A program made the translations under genes and the position numbers. A stretch of DNA of 10,930 nucleotides from an uncultured Pseudorhodobacter sp. (GTDB lineage Bacteria; Pseudomonadota; Alphaproteobacteria; Rhodobacterales; Rhodobacteraceae), in contig CAMFLG010000063.1 of assembly GCA_945957495.1 (NCBI GenBank), positions 1-10,930 on the forward strand, given 5' to 3'. The first letter of the stretch is position 1; every line of letters starts with the position of its first letter. Of the stretch, positions 1 through 6,419 are shown piece after piece. Below the pieces are notes generated by a model. It was not told where the DNA came from. It ran no database searches and saw only the letters and a program-made list of their open reading frames with translations.

Positions 1-40
1 CGACTAGTCGTCGGCAGCGTCAGATGTGTATAAGAGACAG
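1..40 (+). other. Untrimmed Nextera sequencing adapter (non-genomic)
   Basis: Bases 8-40 match, as I remember it, the Illumina Nextera read-1 transposase adapter: a TCGTCGGCAGCGTC segment followed by the 19-bp Tn5 mosaic end AGATGTGTATAAGAGACAG. The seven preceding bases, CGACTAG, match the tail of an 8-base i5 index (TCGACTAG, which I recall as Nextera XT S513). The stretch is library-preparation sequence left on a contig end, not a transposon in the organism. Genomic sequence begins at base 41. Read on the minus strand, the adapter adds the tell-tale residues LSLIHI to the truncated gene next to it. Confidence 0.97.
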
Positions 41-124
41 GTTCATATGGGCGCGAAGGCCCGCATCAATCTCGGCGGTCCGGGCGCCCGCGCCAGTAGT
101 CCGGATCGTCTGATAGTCAGCCAT
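41..124 (-). CDS. BAX inhibitor-1/YccA-type membrane protein, N-terminal fragment
   Basis: Only the first 28 residues are present, starting MADYQTIRTT and ending RAHMN, where the adapter begins. Alphaproteobacterial BAX inhibitor-1/YccA-family proteins typically open with a short charged segment of this kind (an IRT-type motif, then an IDxGLRxxMN motif) just before the first of about seven membrane helices. No helix remains here, so the assignment rests on that N-terminal signature alone. The family are integral inner-membrane proteins linked to membrane protein quality control (YccA and FtsH) and calcium leak. The ATG at 124 has a good Shine-Dalgarno, GGAG, 6 nt upstream. An in-frame ATG farther upstream at 241 lacks this support. 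The gene is cut by the contig end, not by a mutation. Confidence 0.75.
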
Positions 125-181
125 TGTGGTCTCCGATGAAAAACACCGACCAGCACGATACCCGCACTGGCCACTGCCTCC

Positions 182-210
182 GATATCGGAACTGCCGGGC
201 CCAAGTTCAA
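182..210 (-). promoter_or_regulatory. Candidate promoter for the BAX inhibitor-type gene
   Basis: On the minus strand a TTGAAC hexamer (210-205) is followed, after 17 bases, by GATATC (187-182). That is a sigma70-like -35 with a weak -10, about 58 nt upstream of the start at 124. The -10 lies inside a short palindrome, CCGATATCGG (180-189). TTGAA-type -35 boxes are also used by heat-shock sigma factors, so the sigma class is open. This is a pattern match only. Confidence 0.3.
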
Positions 211-265
211 GGATTTGGGGTGCAGATTCCGGGCGATCCACCGAATGACCCGGAAAACGGCAGCC

Positions 266-484
266 TTAGCGGTGCCAGTGCTGCGGGGCGTCCCAGACTG
301 GGCGGGCGGCTTCGTCCTCGGCCATGCCTGGGGTAACGCCAATATCCTTCAGCATCCGCGCGTCCAGCGCGGCAAGGCGGTTGCGCTGTTGGCGCAGGGC
401 CAAGGCCCGCGGAATTGCCGCCAAAAGGCTGACAAACCCGCGGCGCGGACGCGAAACGCTGGTTGTGCTATGGGTCGAATACAT
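266..484 (-). CDS. DUF1127 domain-containing small protein
   Basis: This encodes a 72-residue basic protein. Its C-terminal half carries the DUF1127 signature: an R/L-rich helix followed by LAALDARMLKDIGVT (about residues 37-51) and then EDEAARPVW. DUF1127 proteins are small, arginine-rich and common in alphaproteobacteria. Some members have been linked to RNA binding and stress or phosphate responses, but the role of this copy is not visible from sequence. The start at 484 was chosen because AAGGAA lies 6 nt upstream; a start at 499 would place that ribosome-binding site inside the gene. It is divergent from the LysR gene, an arrangement that suggests control by that regulator. There is no signal peptide. 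Confidence 0.85.
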   Translation of the reverse strand: MYSTHSTTSVSRPRRGFVSLLAAIPRALALRQQRNRLAALDARMLKDIGVTPGMAEDEAARPVWDAPQHWHR

Positions 485-514
485 GGGCTTTCCTTTCACG
501 GATCATCGGCATCG

Positions 515-588
515 GTGATGTGAGTCGTTGTGTGCATCACGTCACTTGATCCTTTTAGCAAACCAAGGCATATTATGATAATGAATGC
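515..588. promoter_or_regulatory. AT-rich divergent control region with two inverted repeats
   Basis: The DUF1127 and LysR genes diverge across 485-617. Bases 541-600 are only about 38% G+C, in a window that is otherwise far more GC-rich. Two dyads stand out: GTGATG (515-520) paired with CATCAC (535-540), and a compact ATTAT-G-ATAAT palindrome at 572-582, nested near an outer GCAT (568-571)/ATGC (585-588) pair. LysR-type regulators usually bind AT-rich dyads of the T-N11-A kind in exactly such divergent regions. A TATGAT -10-like hexamer (574-579) overlaps the second dyad, so binding there could repress the LysR gene itself. No convincing -35 was found. Confidence 0.45.
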
Positions 589-617
589 TTTTGACGCCTC
601 GCATCAGGATATGTGAT

Positions 618-1490
618 ATGATCCGCAATCTCGACATGACCTCCCTGCGTTCTTTCGTGGCCATTGCCGATGCTGGCGGGGTCACGCGCGCGGCGGGTTT
701 TCTCAACCTGACGCAATCGGCGGTGTCGATGCAGATCAAGCGGCTGGAGGATCTGCTGGGCTGCGATGTGCTGGATCGCTCTGCCCGCAAGGTGCAACTG
801 ACCGCGGCGGGGGAAACCCTGCTGTCCTATGCGCGCCGTATGCTGGCTTTGAATGACGAGGTGTTTGGCCGTCTGACCCAGACCCAGCACGAAGGCGAGG
901 TGGTTCTGGGGGTGCCGCATGACATCGTTTATCCCGCCATCCCGCAGATTCTGCGCCGCTTTGCCACCGAATATCCGCGCATGAAGGTCACGCTGCTGTC
1001 GTCCTTCACCCGGGTGCTGAAAGGCCAGTTCGGGCGCGGTGAATGCGACATCATCCTGACCACCGAGGAAGGCGTTGATATGGGCGGCGACACCGTGGCG
1101 GAACTGCCGCTGATCTGGGTGGGTGCGCAGGGTGGCGTGGCGTGGAAGGGCAGGCCGCTGCGGCTGGCCTTTGCCAATAACTGCATCTTCCGCGCGGGCG
1201 TGCAGGCTGCGCTGGATGCGCAGGGCATCGCCTGGGAAATGGCGGTGGAAAGCGAAAGCGGCCGCGCGATCGAGGCTTCGGTTTCCGCCGATATGGCGGT
1301 GCATGCCGTGCTTGCCGGATCAGAGCCACCTTATGTTGAACGCATCAACCACGGCGGCACCTTGCCAGAGCTGGCCCGGATGAAGGTGAACATGTATGTC
1401 GCCGACCCGGTGCATTCCCCCGCCGTTCTGGAACTCGCCGCGATGATCCGGCAGGCTTACCTCACGCGCGGGCTGCAAGCGGTGGCTTGA
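618..1490 (+). CDS. LysR-family transcriptional regulator
   Basis: This is a 290-residue protein, the normal length for a LysR-type regulator. Residues 4-65 form the winged helix-turn-helix: LDMTSLRSFVAIADAGGVTR, then the recognition-helix region LTQSAVSMQIKRLEDLLG. The remainder (about 90-290) is a periplasmic-binding-protein-like effector domain starting VVLGVPHDIV. It acts as a cytoplasmic DNA-binding regulator that answers a small ligand; the ligand cannot be read from sequence. The start at 618 is preferred because AGGA lies 8 nt upstream; an in-frame ATG at 585 has no ribosome-binding site and sits inside the candidate operator. The divergent DUF1127 gene is the most likely target. The VOC gene follows 54 nt downstream and may be co-transcribed. 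Confidence 0.95.
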   Translation: MIRNLDMTSLRSFVAIADAGGVTRAAGFLNLTQSAVSMQIKRLEDLLGCDVLDRSARKVQLTAAGETLLSYARRMLALNDEVFGRLTQTQHEGEVVLGVPHDIVYPAIPQILRRFATEYPRMKVTLLSSFTRVLKGQFGRGECDIILTTEEGVDMGGDTVAELPLIWVGAQGGVAWKGRPLRLAFANNCIFRAGVQAALDAQGIAWEMAVESESGRAIEASVSADMAVHAVLAGSEPPYVERINHGGTLPELARMKVNMYVADPVHSPAVLELAAMIRQAYLTRGLQAVA

Positions 1491-1544
1491 GGAGGGGTGT
1501 ATCGCCGGATCGGGGCAGGGGACCATTTGGGCAGGACCAATGGA

Positions 1545-1976
1545 ATGAAACTTCGCCACATCAGCCTGACGGCCAAAGATGCAGACAGGCTTTCGGCCTT
1601 TTATAGGTCGGTCTTTGGCTGCCATGACATACGGCCACCCATGATGCTGTCGGGCGACAGGGTATCCAAAGGCAATGGCCTGCCGAACGCGCAAATCTAC
1701 GCGATCTGGCTGGCCTTTCCCAGCGCCGCAGACCCTTTCCTTGAGATCCTGCAATACACGCAGACCGAAAACAGACCTCTGCCGCGTGTCAATGAACCGG
1801 GGTTCGGGCATATCGCGTTCGAGGTAGCAAATCTTCAGGAAACGCTGATCGCCATTCTTGACAACGGCGGAAGCCTGCAGGGCGAGATTACCAATTTCGG
1901 AACCGAAGCCAGCCCCTATCTGATCATCTATGTGCGCGACCCTGAAGGCAATATTCTGGAATTGGAACAACCCTGA
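1545..1976 (+). CDS. VOC-superfamily (glyoxalase/bleomycin-resistance fold) protein
   Basis: This is a 143-residue protein with two beta-alpha-beta-beta-beta modules typical of the vicinal oxygen chelate fold. The four positions expected for metal ligands are all present: His5 (MKLRHISL), Glu67 (FLEILQY), His89 (GFGHIAFEV) and Glu139 (ILELEQP), and the RDPEGN turn before the last strand is intact. It should therefore be a metal-dependent enzyme such as a lyase, isomerase or dioxygenase; the substrate is not readable. The start at 1545 has AGGA 8 nt upstream, whereas the longer reading from 1497 adds an unrelated tail. Three sampled 60-base lines give 53-58% G+C, well below the neighbouring genes, so recent acquisition is possible. 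It is convergent with the caspase gene, with 36 nt between them. Confidence 0.88.
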   Translation: MKLRHISLTAKDADRLSAFYRSVFGCHDIRPPMMLSGDRVSKGNGLPNAQIYAIWLAFPSAADPFLEILQYTQTENRPLPRVNEPGFGHIAFEVANLQETLIAILDNGGSLQGEITNFGTEASPYLIIYVRDPEGNILELEQP

Positions 1977-2012
1977 GGGCAGGCGCGGCAGGCCGCACAT
2001 CGGCCCCTCCGC

Positions 2013-4049
2013 TCACTCCCCCTTCACCGTCCGCAGTTCCAGTTCGATGATGCCCGGCTGCGGGCCGCCGTCATCCTCGTCCAGCGCGGCGGCAGAGCGG
2101 GTTGTCTGCCCGAACCCCGCCTCTGCCAGCGCCGCCGAAAGCCTCGATCCGCCAAAGCCGCGCGTTGTGTCCAGGCTGTCCTGCGCCAGAAAGGCCAGGT
2201 TTTCCACCGGCGACTGCGGTTTGGCGGGTGTGACGACCACGATCATCCGCTCATCCCCCAGAACCGCGTCGCCGATCTTGAACAGGCCTTTTTTCAGCTT
2301 GTCCCCCGGCTGCAACCGCCCGGAAAACCAATGGCTGATCGAATAATCCGCGCCGATGTAAAGGACGTTCACGTCCACCGGCTGATCCATGTTGTTCTGC
2401 GCCAGAATATGCACCTGATCATTCGGCACCAGCCGGGGCACGGTGGCGGGCTGCACCTCGGTCAGGTCAGTCTTGTTCGGCCCGGTCAGCAGCTTGACCT
2501 CGACATCCAGCGACCCCGGCCCCACCGCCGCCCCCAGCTTTTGCAGGTTGATCGCCCGCGCCATCGTGCCCAGCGTATCGGCCAGCACCGCGCCCAGTTC
2601 CGCCGCGTCCTTGTCGCCGGTGGAAACCGAAGGCACGCCCGCCAGATCGCCCGCAAGCCCCGTGCCGGGCAGCACCCAGATCGCATCCGGGCGCGGGCTG
2701 TCGGGCAGCACCGCCAGTTGCAGATCGGCCTCTTGCCCCGCAGGCACGAACACCAGACGCGGCCCCGCCGCCACCTTCAGATCCGCCAGCGCCGCCTGCA
2801 AGGCCGGGGCATCGGGCGGCAAGGCCACGGTCAGGGTGAAATCCAGATCAGCGCCGATCCTGCGCAGCAGCACCCCCTTGGGCAGCTTTTCCGGCAAAGG
2901 CCGGTCGCCCTGAACCGCCACACCCTGCGCCGAAAACGTATCAACGGCAGTCAACGTCACATAGCCCAAGGCGTCCGCATCGGCATCCGCCGCCGTCCCC
3001 ATCACCGCCAGAACCTCGCCCACCGCCAATCCGTGCAGCGATCCGGCGGGAATGGAAAATCCATCCTCGCCCACCTCTGCCGTCCATTGCGCCACCCGCG
3101 CGCCCGGCGTGCCGGAAAACGCCACGCGGTCCAGATCGCCCTCAAACATCGGCGTGGTCTGCGCCAGCTTTTTCGTCGCGTATTTGCGCAAGACCTCTTG
3201 CCCGATCTGGCCATAGGTCGCCTGCGGATATTCGGCCAGAACCTCGAACAGGGACCAGGTGAACACGCCTTGCGGCATCCGGCCCGGCTGCCCCTTGGGC
3301 AGGTTCTTTTCCGGCGTGACCTCGGTGGTCTGCGCCGCGAAGAAGGCCACGAAACTGCCCATGCCGGGCTTGGCTGCATCGTCAAACGGCGCCTCGCCGC
3401 CCGCGCGCGGATCGGGCAGGGCGCGGGTTGCAACTTCCATCGCCTCGGCAGGTATCCCCAATGCGTCGGGCGGCACCTGCCGCAGGCGCACGTCCTCTTC
3501 CATCACGCCGCGCGTCACTGTGCCGGAATGGCAGCTGTCAAACACCGCCCAGACATCCGCCCCCTTGGCGCGCAGCCCGTCGATCAGCGCGCCGATCTCG
3601 TCATCCACCAGCGCGTTCTGCACTGTGCCAACCGAATCTTCCCACGGCCCGATGTCGGACGGCATGAACAGCTCGTCCAGCCCGTCCAGCTCTGCCTCGG
3701 GGTGCAGTGCGGGCGCCTGACTGCCATGGCCCGAGAAATGCAGATAGACGAAATCGCCCGGCTGTACCCGGCGGGTCAGATCGGCAAAGCCCGCGCGAAT
3801 CCCCGCCAGCGTGGGCGCACCCGCCCCGTCGACCCCATCGGCCAGAACGATCACATCCGCCGGGGCAAAGGGCACTGGCGCCTCGGTCGTCAGATAGCGT
3901 TCGACCAGCCTCACATCATTGGCCGGGCCCTTCAGCCAGTATTTCTGATCCAGACTGGGATAGTCGCTGGCCCCGATCAACAGCGCATAATTCTCGCGCG
4001 CCATCGAAGGGGCGGACAACAGGCACAGCGTCAGCGCAAGTCGCAGCAT
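2013..4049 (-). CDS. Exported caspase-like protease (peptidase C14) with DUF4384-like C-terminus
   Basis: The protein has 678 residues. A Sec-type signal (LRLALTLCLLSAPSMA, cleavage near residue 18) is followed by a caspase fold at about 20-310. The catalytic His is His108 in HFSGHGSQ, the catalytic Cys is Cys173 in VFDSCHSG, and the conserved DELFMPSD segment lies between them. After a long linker, about residues 538-625 (NNMDQPVDVNVLYIGAD and the following strands) resemble DUF4384, a beta domain often attached to bacterial caspases. The predicted role is a periplasmic or secreted cysteine protease of metacaspase type, usually cutting after Arg/Lys. The start at 4049 was chosen because AGGGGG lies 6 nt before it; an ATG two codons upstream (4055) touches that site. 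It follows the PPC-like gene by 10 nt in the same operon. Its substrate is unknown. Confidence 0.92.
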   Translation of the reverse strand: MLRLALTLCLLSAPSMARENYALLIGASDYPSLDQKYWLKGPANDVRLVERYLTTEAPVPFAPADVIVLADGVDGAGAPTLAGIRAGFADLTRRVQPGDFVYLHFSGHGSQAPALHPEAELDGLDELFMPSDIGPWEDSVGTVQNALVDDEIGALIDGLRAKGADVWAVFDSCHSGTVTRGVMEEDVRLRQVPPDALGIPAEAMEVATRALPDPRAGGEAPFDDAAKPGMGSFVAFFAAQTTEVTPEKNLPKGQPGRMPQGVFTWSLFEVLAEYPQATYGQIGQEVLRKYATKKLAQTTPMFEGDLDRVAFSGTPGARVAQWTAEVGEDGFSIPAGSLHGLAVGEVLAVMGTAADADADALGYVTLTAVDTFSAQGVAVQGDRPLPEKLPKGVLLRRIGADLDFTLTVALPPDAPALQAALADLKVAAGPRLVFVPAGQEADLQLAVLPDSPRPDAIWVLPGTGLAGDLAGVPSVSTGDKDAAELGAVLADTLGTMARAINLQKLGAAVGPGSLDVEVKLLTGPNKTDLTEVQPATVPRLVPNDQVHILAQNNMDQPVDVNVLYIGADYSISHWFSGRLQPGDKLKKGLFKIGDAVLGDERMIVVVTPAKPQSPVENLAFLAQDSLDTTRGFGGSRLSAALAEAGFGQTTRSAAALDEDDGGPQPGIIELELRTVKGE

Positions 4050-4059
4050 CCTCATCCCC

Positions 4060-4665
4060 CTAATTCGTCATCAGCGCATAGGTGGCGCTGGCTGGCCCCA
4101 GATTTTCCACCTTCAGCACATAGGCCCCGGTTTCTGCCGGGCGCCATGAACAATAGGCAATCGGGCTGGGGTCACGATCTTCGCATATCACATTGCCCGC
4201 CGCGTCCTGCACTTCGATGTTCAGATCGGTGTCCGCCCCGGCCTCGACATAGGCTTCGGCCAATTCGCCGCCGCGATATTCGGTCGCGGGATAGCTTTCG
4301 GTCGCACCCGCGCGCAGGCTGGCGATATTGTAGAACGGGCCAGAGGCCATGCCTTTGAGTCCTTCGGCATCCAGATCGGCAATCAGCGCGTCAATGTCGC
4401 CCTCGTTGTCGGACAGGATCAACGCCTCGGCCAGCATGGCTTGCCAGCCCAGGGGCGGTGCGTCGGCATGGGCCGGATCGGCTGCCTGCAATCCGATCGG
4501 CTTGCGCAACCGCGCGGCGGCCAGAACCAACACCGCATCGCCGCGTGCAACGCCTTCAAAATACAATTGCGACGACAGCGCCAGCACCTGCACATCCGTC
4601 AGGGGTTCGGCCCCTAACGGTGTCGCAAAGGCACAAAGCAGCAGGGCAGGGGCAAGGCGCGGCAT
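4060..4665 (-). CDS. Exported protein with PPC-like C-terminal domain
   Basis: This is a 201-residue protein with a clear Sec signal (MPRLAPALLLCAFATPLGA, predicted cleavage before Glu20). Residues 25-125 look helical and match no family I can name. Residues 135-201 resemble a bacterial pre-peptidase C-terminal (PPC) beta domain: a TDLNIEVQDAAGNVIC strand pair, an acidic EDRDPSP loop, the YCSW segment, and a final VENLG plus YALMTN strand. Cys161 and Cys172 sit where a disulfide could form, as expected for a periplasmic protein. The start at 4665 has GAGGA just upstream; longer in-frame readings lack a signal peptide. It is the first gene of an operon with the caspase, so it may be a partner, inhibitor or substrate-recognition factor for it. 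That role is inference. Confidence 0.78.
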   Translation of the reverse strand: MPRLAPALLLCAFATPLGAEPLTDVQVLALSSQLYFEGVARGDAVLVLAAARLRKPIGLQAADPAHADAPPLGWQAMLAEALILSDNEGDIDALIADLDAEGLKGMASGPFYNIASLRAGATESYPATEYRGGELAEAYVEAGADTDLNIEVQDAAGNVICEDRDPSPIAYCSWRPAETGAYVLKVENLGPASATYALMTN

Positions 4666-4736
4666 GACATCCTCATCGGCAGCAACGCGCCAATACTGCG
4701 CAGCCCGCAGCCGCCTGTAAACACCGCCCAAACCCC

Positions 4737-4751
4737 TGACAGCATTTGTCA
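4737..4751. promoter_or_regulatory. Candidate operator TGACA-N5-TGTCA upstream of the PPC-caspase operon
   Basis: The sequence TGACAGCATTTGTCA is a perfect 5+5 inverted repeat with a 5-base centre. It lies 71 nt upstream of the PPC-like start codon, in the 101-nt gap after the multicopper oxidase gene. Thirteen of its 15 bases equal those of the site at 6348-6362 in front of the HtrA-caspase operon. An exact 10-base arm match at a given position is expected about once per million, so a shared regulator is the simplest explanation. The regulator could be the OmpR-type protein of this cluster. I do not recognise the motif as a known consensus. Confidence 0.5.
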
Positions 4752-4766
4752 TCAAAGCCCGGGGGC

Positions 4767-6218
4767 CTAACTGACCAACACTTCCGTCATCATCCCAGAG
4801 GCCATGTGATACAGGTGATGGCAATGCAGGAGCCAACTGCCGGGTTTGTCGATATCCACCGCCACCGTCACCATGCCCCCGGGCGGCACCGCCACCACAT
4901 CGCGGCGCGGTCCGTTAAAGCGGCCCATGCCCAGATCAACCACCTGAAAATGATAGCCGTGCAAATGCATCGGATGCATCATCATGCCCATGTTCATGAA
5001 CATCAGCTCCATCCGGTCGCCCACCTTGGCCGCAATCGGCGGTGCCTCGGCATGGGTCTGGCCGTTGATGGTAAAGCGGTATCCGGGTTCCTCGCCCAGC
5101 ATCAGATGCGCCATCTGTGTCGCCGCGCGTTCGGGCAAAGGGTGCAGCGGCACAAGGCGCGCGTCAAACTGGCTGTCCAGATAGGGGCTTTCCGTTGCGG
5201 CCTCACCCGTTTGCGCAGCAACCTTGGCCCCGGCGGTGGCCAGAATGATCCCGGTGCGCAGCCGCATCGCCTCGACCTGCGCAAAGATCGGAAAGGCGCC
5301 GCCCTCGGCAGGTACGGTAACGATCAGGTCCAGCCGCTGCCCCTGCGCAATCGGATAGGCCGCAGCCGAAAGCGGCGCGCAAGCCCCGCCATCGGTGGCG
5401 ATGCAGGCCGATGGCAAAACCCCGGGGTCGATCCAGAACGCGGTTGCCCCCGCCCCGTTGATGATGCGCAATCGCACCCGTGCGCCGGGATCAACCTGCA
5501 CCACCTCGGGATCGTCCAGCGTGCGGTCATTGGCCAGATAGGCGTCAAACTTCACGTCATTGGCGTGGGTCATCATGCCGCCCATCGCCATGCCCCCCAT
5601 ATCCATCCCACCCATGTTCATCGCGGAATGATCCATGGCCATGCCGGGCATGCTGCCGCTTTCGTTGCCGGTCGCACCATGGCCATGCATCATCGACACG
5701 CCCAGTTCGGACAAAATCTCTTCCGGGCTGCGGAAGGCAAAGTCGTGCAGCATCAGCACAACCTCTTGAATATCCTCGGCATCCGCCTCGCGGGTGATCA
5801 TGGGTGCTGCCAGCAATTGCTGTTCGGTCAACTGGTGCGAGTGCATCCAATGCGTGCCGGGGGTCAGCAGGAAATCCACCGCATCGCCTGCCCCCGGCGC
5901 CAATTCCCCGCCGCCGGTATAGGATCGGTCCTGCCCCTCTGCCGCCCAGATCTGGCCATGCCAATGCGTGATCAGCCCCTGATCGGTGGCATTCAGGATC
6001 TGCCCGGAAAACCGGTCGCCCTCTTGCGCGTAGATCCCAAGCCGCCCGTCCGGCCCGGTCATGCCGTAAACCGTGGCGGCACGGCCCAACACCTCGATCT
6101 GGCGTGAGGCCACGGTCAGCGCGGGCGCCGCCGCGAAGGCAGGCCGCGCCAGTGCCGAGGCGGCAAGGGCCGAGGCCCCGGCCATGAATCCGCGCCGGGT
6201 GGGGGTCAGGATCGGCAT
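4767..6218 (-). CDS. Tat-exported multicopper oxidase with Met/His-rich insert
   Basis: The protein has 483 residues. It carries a twin-arginine signal (TRRGFMAGASALAAS) and cleaves near AFA at 27-29. The four copper-binding motifs are present: HWHG (85-88), HSH (126-128), HPMHLHG (415-421) and HCHHLYHMASGMM (465-477). Cys466, His471, His415 and Met476 are the expected type 1 copper ligands. Residues 175-220 hold a Met- and His-rich stretch (for example MDHSAMNMGGMDMGGMAMGG), as in CueO and CopA-type cuprous oxidases, which suggests a role in periplasmic Cu(I) oxidation and copper tolerance. The start at 6218 has AGGAGA 6 nt upstream. It is divergent from the HtrA operon. A 101-nt gap and a separate operator precede the PPC gene, so read-through to the caspase is possible but not required. 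Laccase-like activity on other substrates cannot be excluded. Confidence 0.94.
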   Translation of the reverse strand: MPILTPTRRGFMAGASALAASALARPAFAAAPALTVASRQIEVLGRAATVYGMTGPDGRLGIYAQEGDRFSGQILNATDQGLITHWHGQIWAAEGQDRSYTGGGELAPGAGDAVDFLLTPGTHWMHSHQLTEQQLLAAPMITREADAEDIQEVVLMLHDFAFRSPEEILSELGVSMMHGHGATGNESGSMPGMAMDHSAMNMGGMDMGGMAMGGMMTHANDVKFDAYLANDRTLDDPEVVQVDPGARVRLRIINGAGATAFWIDPGVLPSACIATDGGACAPLSAAAYPIAQGQRLDLIVTVPAEGGAFPIFAQVEAMRLRTGIILATAGAKVAAQTGEAATESPYLDSQFDARLVPLHPLPERAATQMAHLMLGEEPGYRFTINGQTHAEAPPIAAKVGDRMELMFMNMGMMMHPMHLHGYHFQVVDLGMGRFNGPRRDVVAVPPGGMVTVAVDIDKPGSWLLHCHHLYHMASGMMTEVLVS

Positions 6219-6312
6219 TGCAATCTCCTCGCAGTTTCATCCCAGATAGGGGCAAAGCCGCGCGGGCGCCAAAGCCATTCTGTCGCAGCCGCTTCACAAG
6301 CCCGCGATCCCG

Positions 6313-6335
6313 CGGAAAATCAAACGGATTTTCCG
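6313..6335. promoter_or_regulatory. Perfect 9-bp inverted repeat in the divergent oxidase/HtrA promoter region
   Basis: CGGAAAATC (6313-6321) is mirrored by GATTTTCCG (6327-6335) around a 5-base centre. It lies 94 nt upstream of the oxidase start and 84 nt upstream of the HtrA start, so it could serve either promoter. A dimeric regulator site is the likeliest reading. A terminator is unlikely because no gene ends here. It does not look like the usual MerR/CueR copper operator. Confidence 0.4.
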
Positions 6336-6340
6336 GTGCC

Positions 6341-6367
6341 GCCCGCATGACAGGCTTTGTCACGGGC
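6341..6367. promoter_or_regulatory. Candidate operator TGACA-N5-TGTCA upstream of the HtrA-TCS-caspase operon
   Basis: The core TGACAGGCTTTGTCA (6348-6362) is the near-twin of the site at 4737-4751. Here it is framed by GCCCG (6341-6345) and CGGGC (6363-6367), which extend the dyad with a 2-base offset. The core ends 57 nt before the HtrA start codon. Its right arm contains TTGTCA, a 5/6 match to a -35 hexamer, so a bound regulator would sit on the promoter. No clear -10 follows at the ideal spacing, which fits a promoter that needs an activator. Confidence 0.5.
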
Positions 6368-6419
6368 ATCGCGGCAGCCTTGCGATTACCTTCGCCGCAG
6401 ACACCACATGAGGATACCC

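Noticed and set aside
8..40. Tn5-type transposon end in the genome
   Set aside because: The mosaic end is attached to the synthetic Nextera adapter and index bases at the very contig edge, so it is a library artefact.
573..1304. Minus-strand open frame (243 codons) opposite the LysR gene
   Set aside because: It is His/Arg/Gln-rich without recognisable motifs, an antisense shadow of a clear LysR protein.
1985..1996. GCGGC-AG-GCCGC hairpin between the convergent VOC and caspase genes, as a terminator
   Set aside because: The loop is only two bases and there is no T-tract on either side, so I would not call a rho-independent terminator.
2331..4358. Long plus-strand open frame (675 codons) opposite the first caspase and PPC-like gene
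   Set aside because: The translation is Arg/His/Gln-rich with no domain. It is the usual antisense shadow of GC-rich coding sequence; the minus-strand genes carry signal peptides and catalytic motifs.
4737..4751. The TGACA palindrome read as a terminator for the oxidase gene
   Set aside because: The stem is only five pairs and no T-run follows; its near-duplicate upstream of HtrA, where no gene ends, argues for an operator.
4746..6107. Long plus-strand open frame (453 codons) opposite the multicopper oxidase
   Set aside because: It is a His/Arg-rich antisense shadow; the real copper-binding motifs and Tat signal are on the minus strand.
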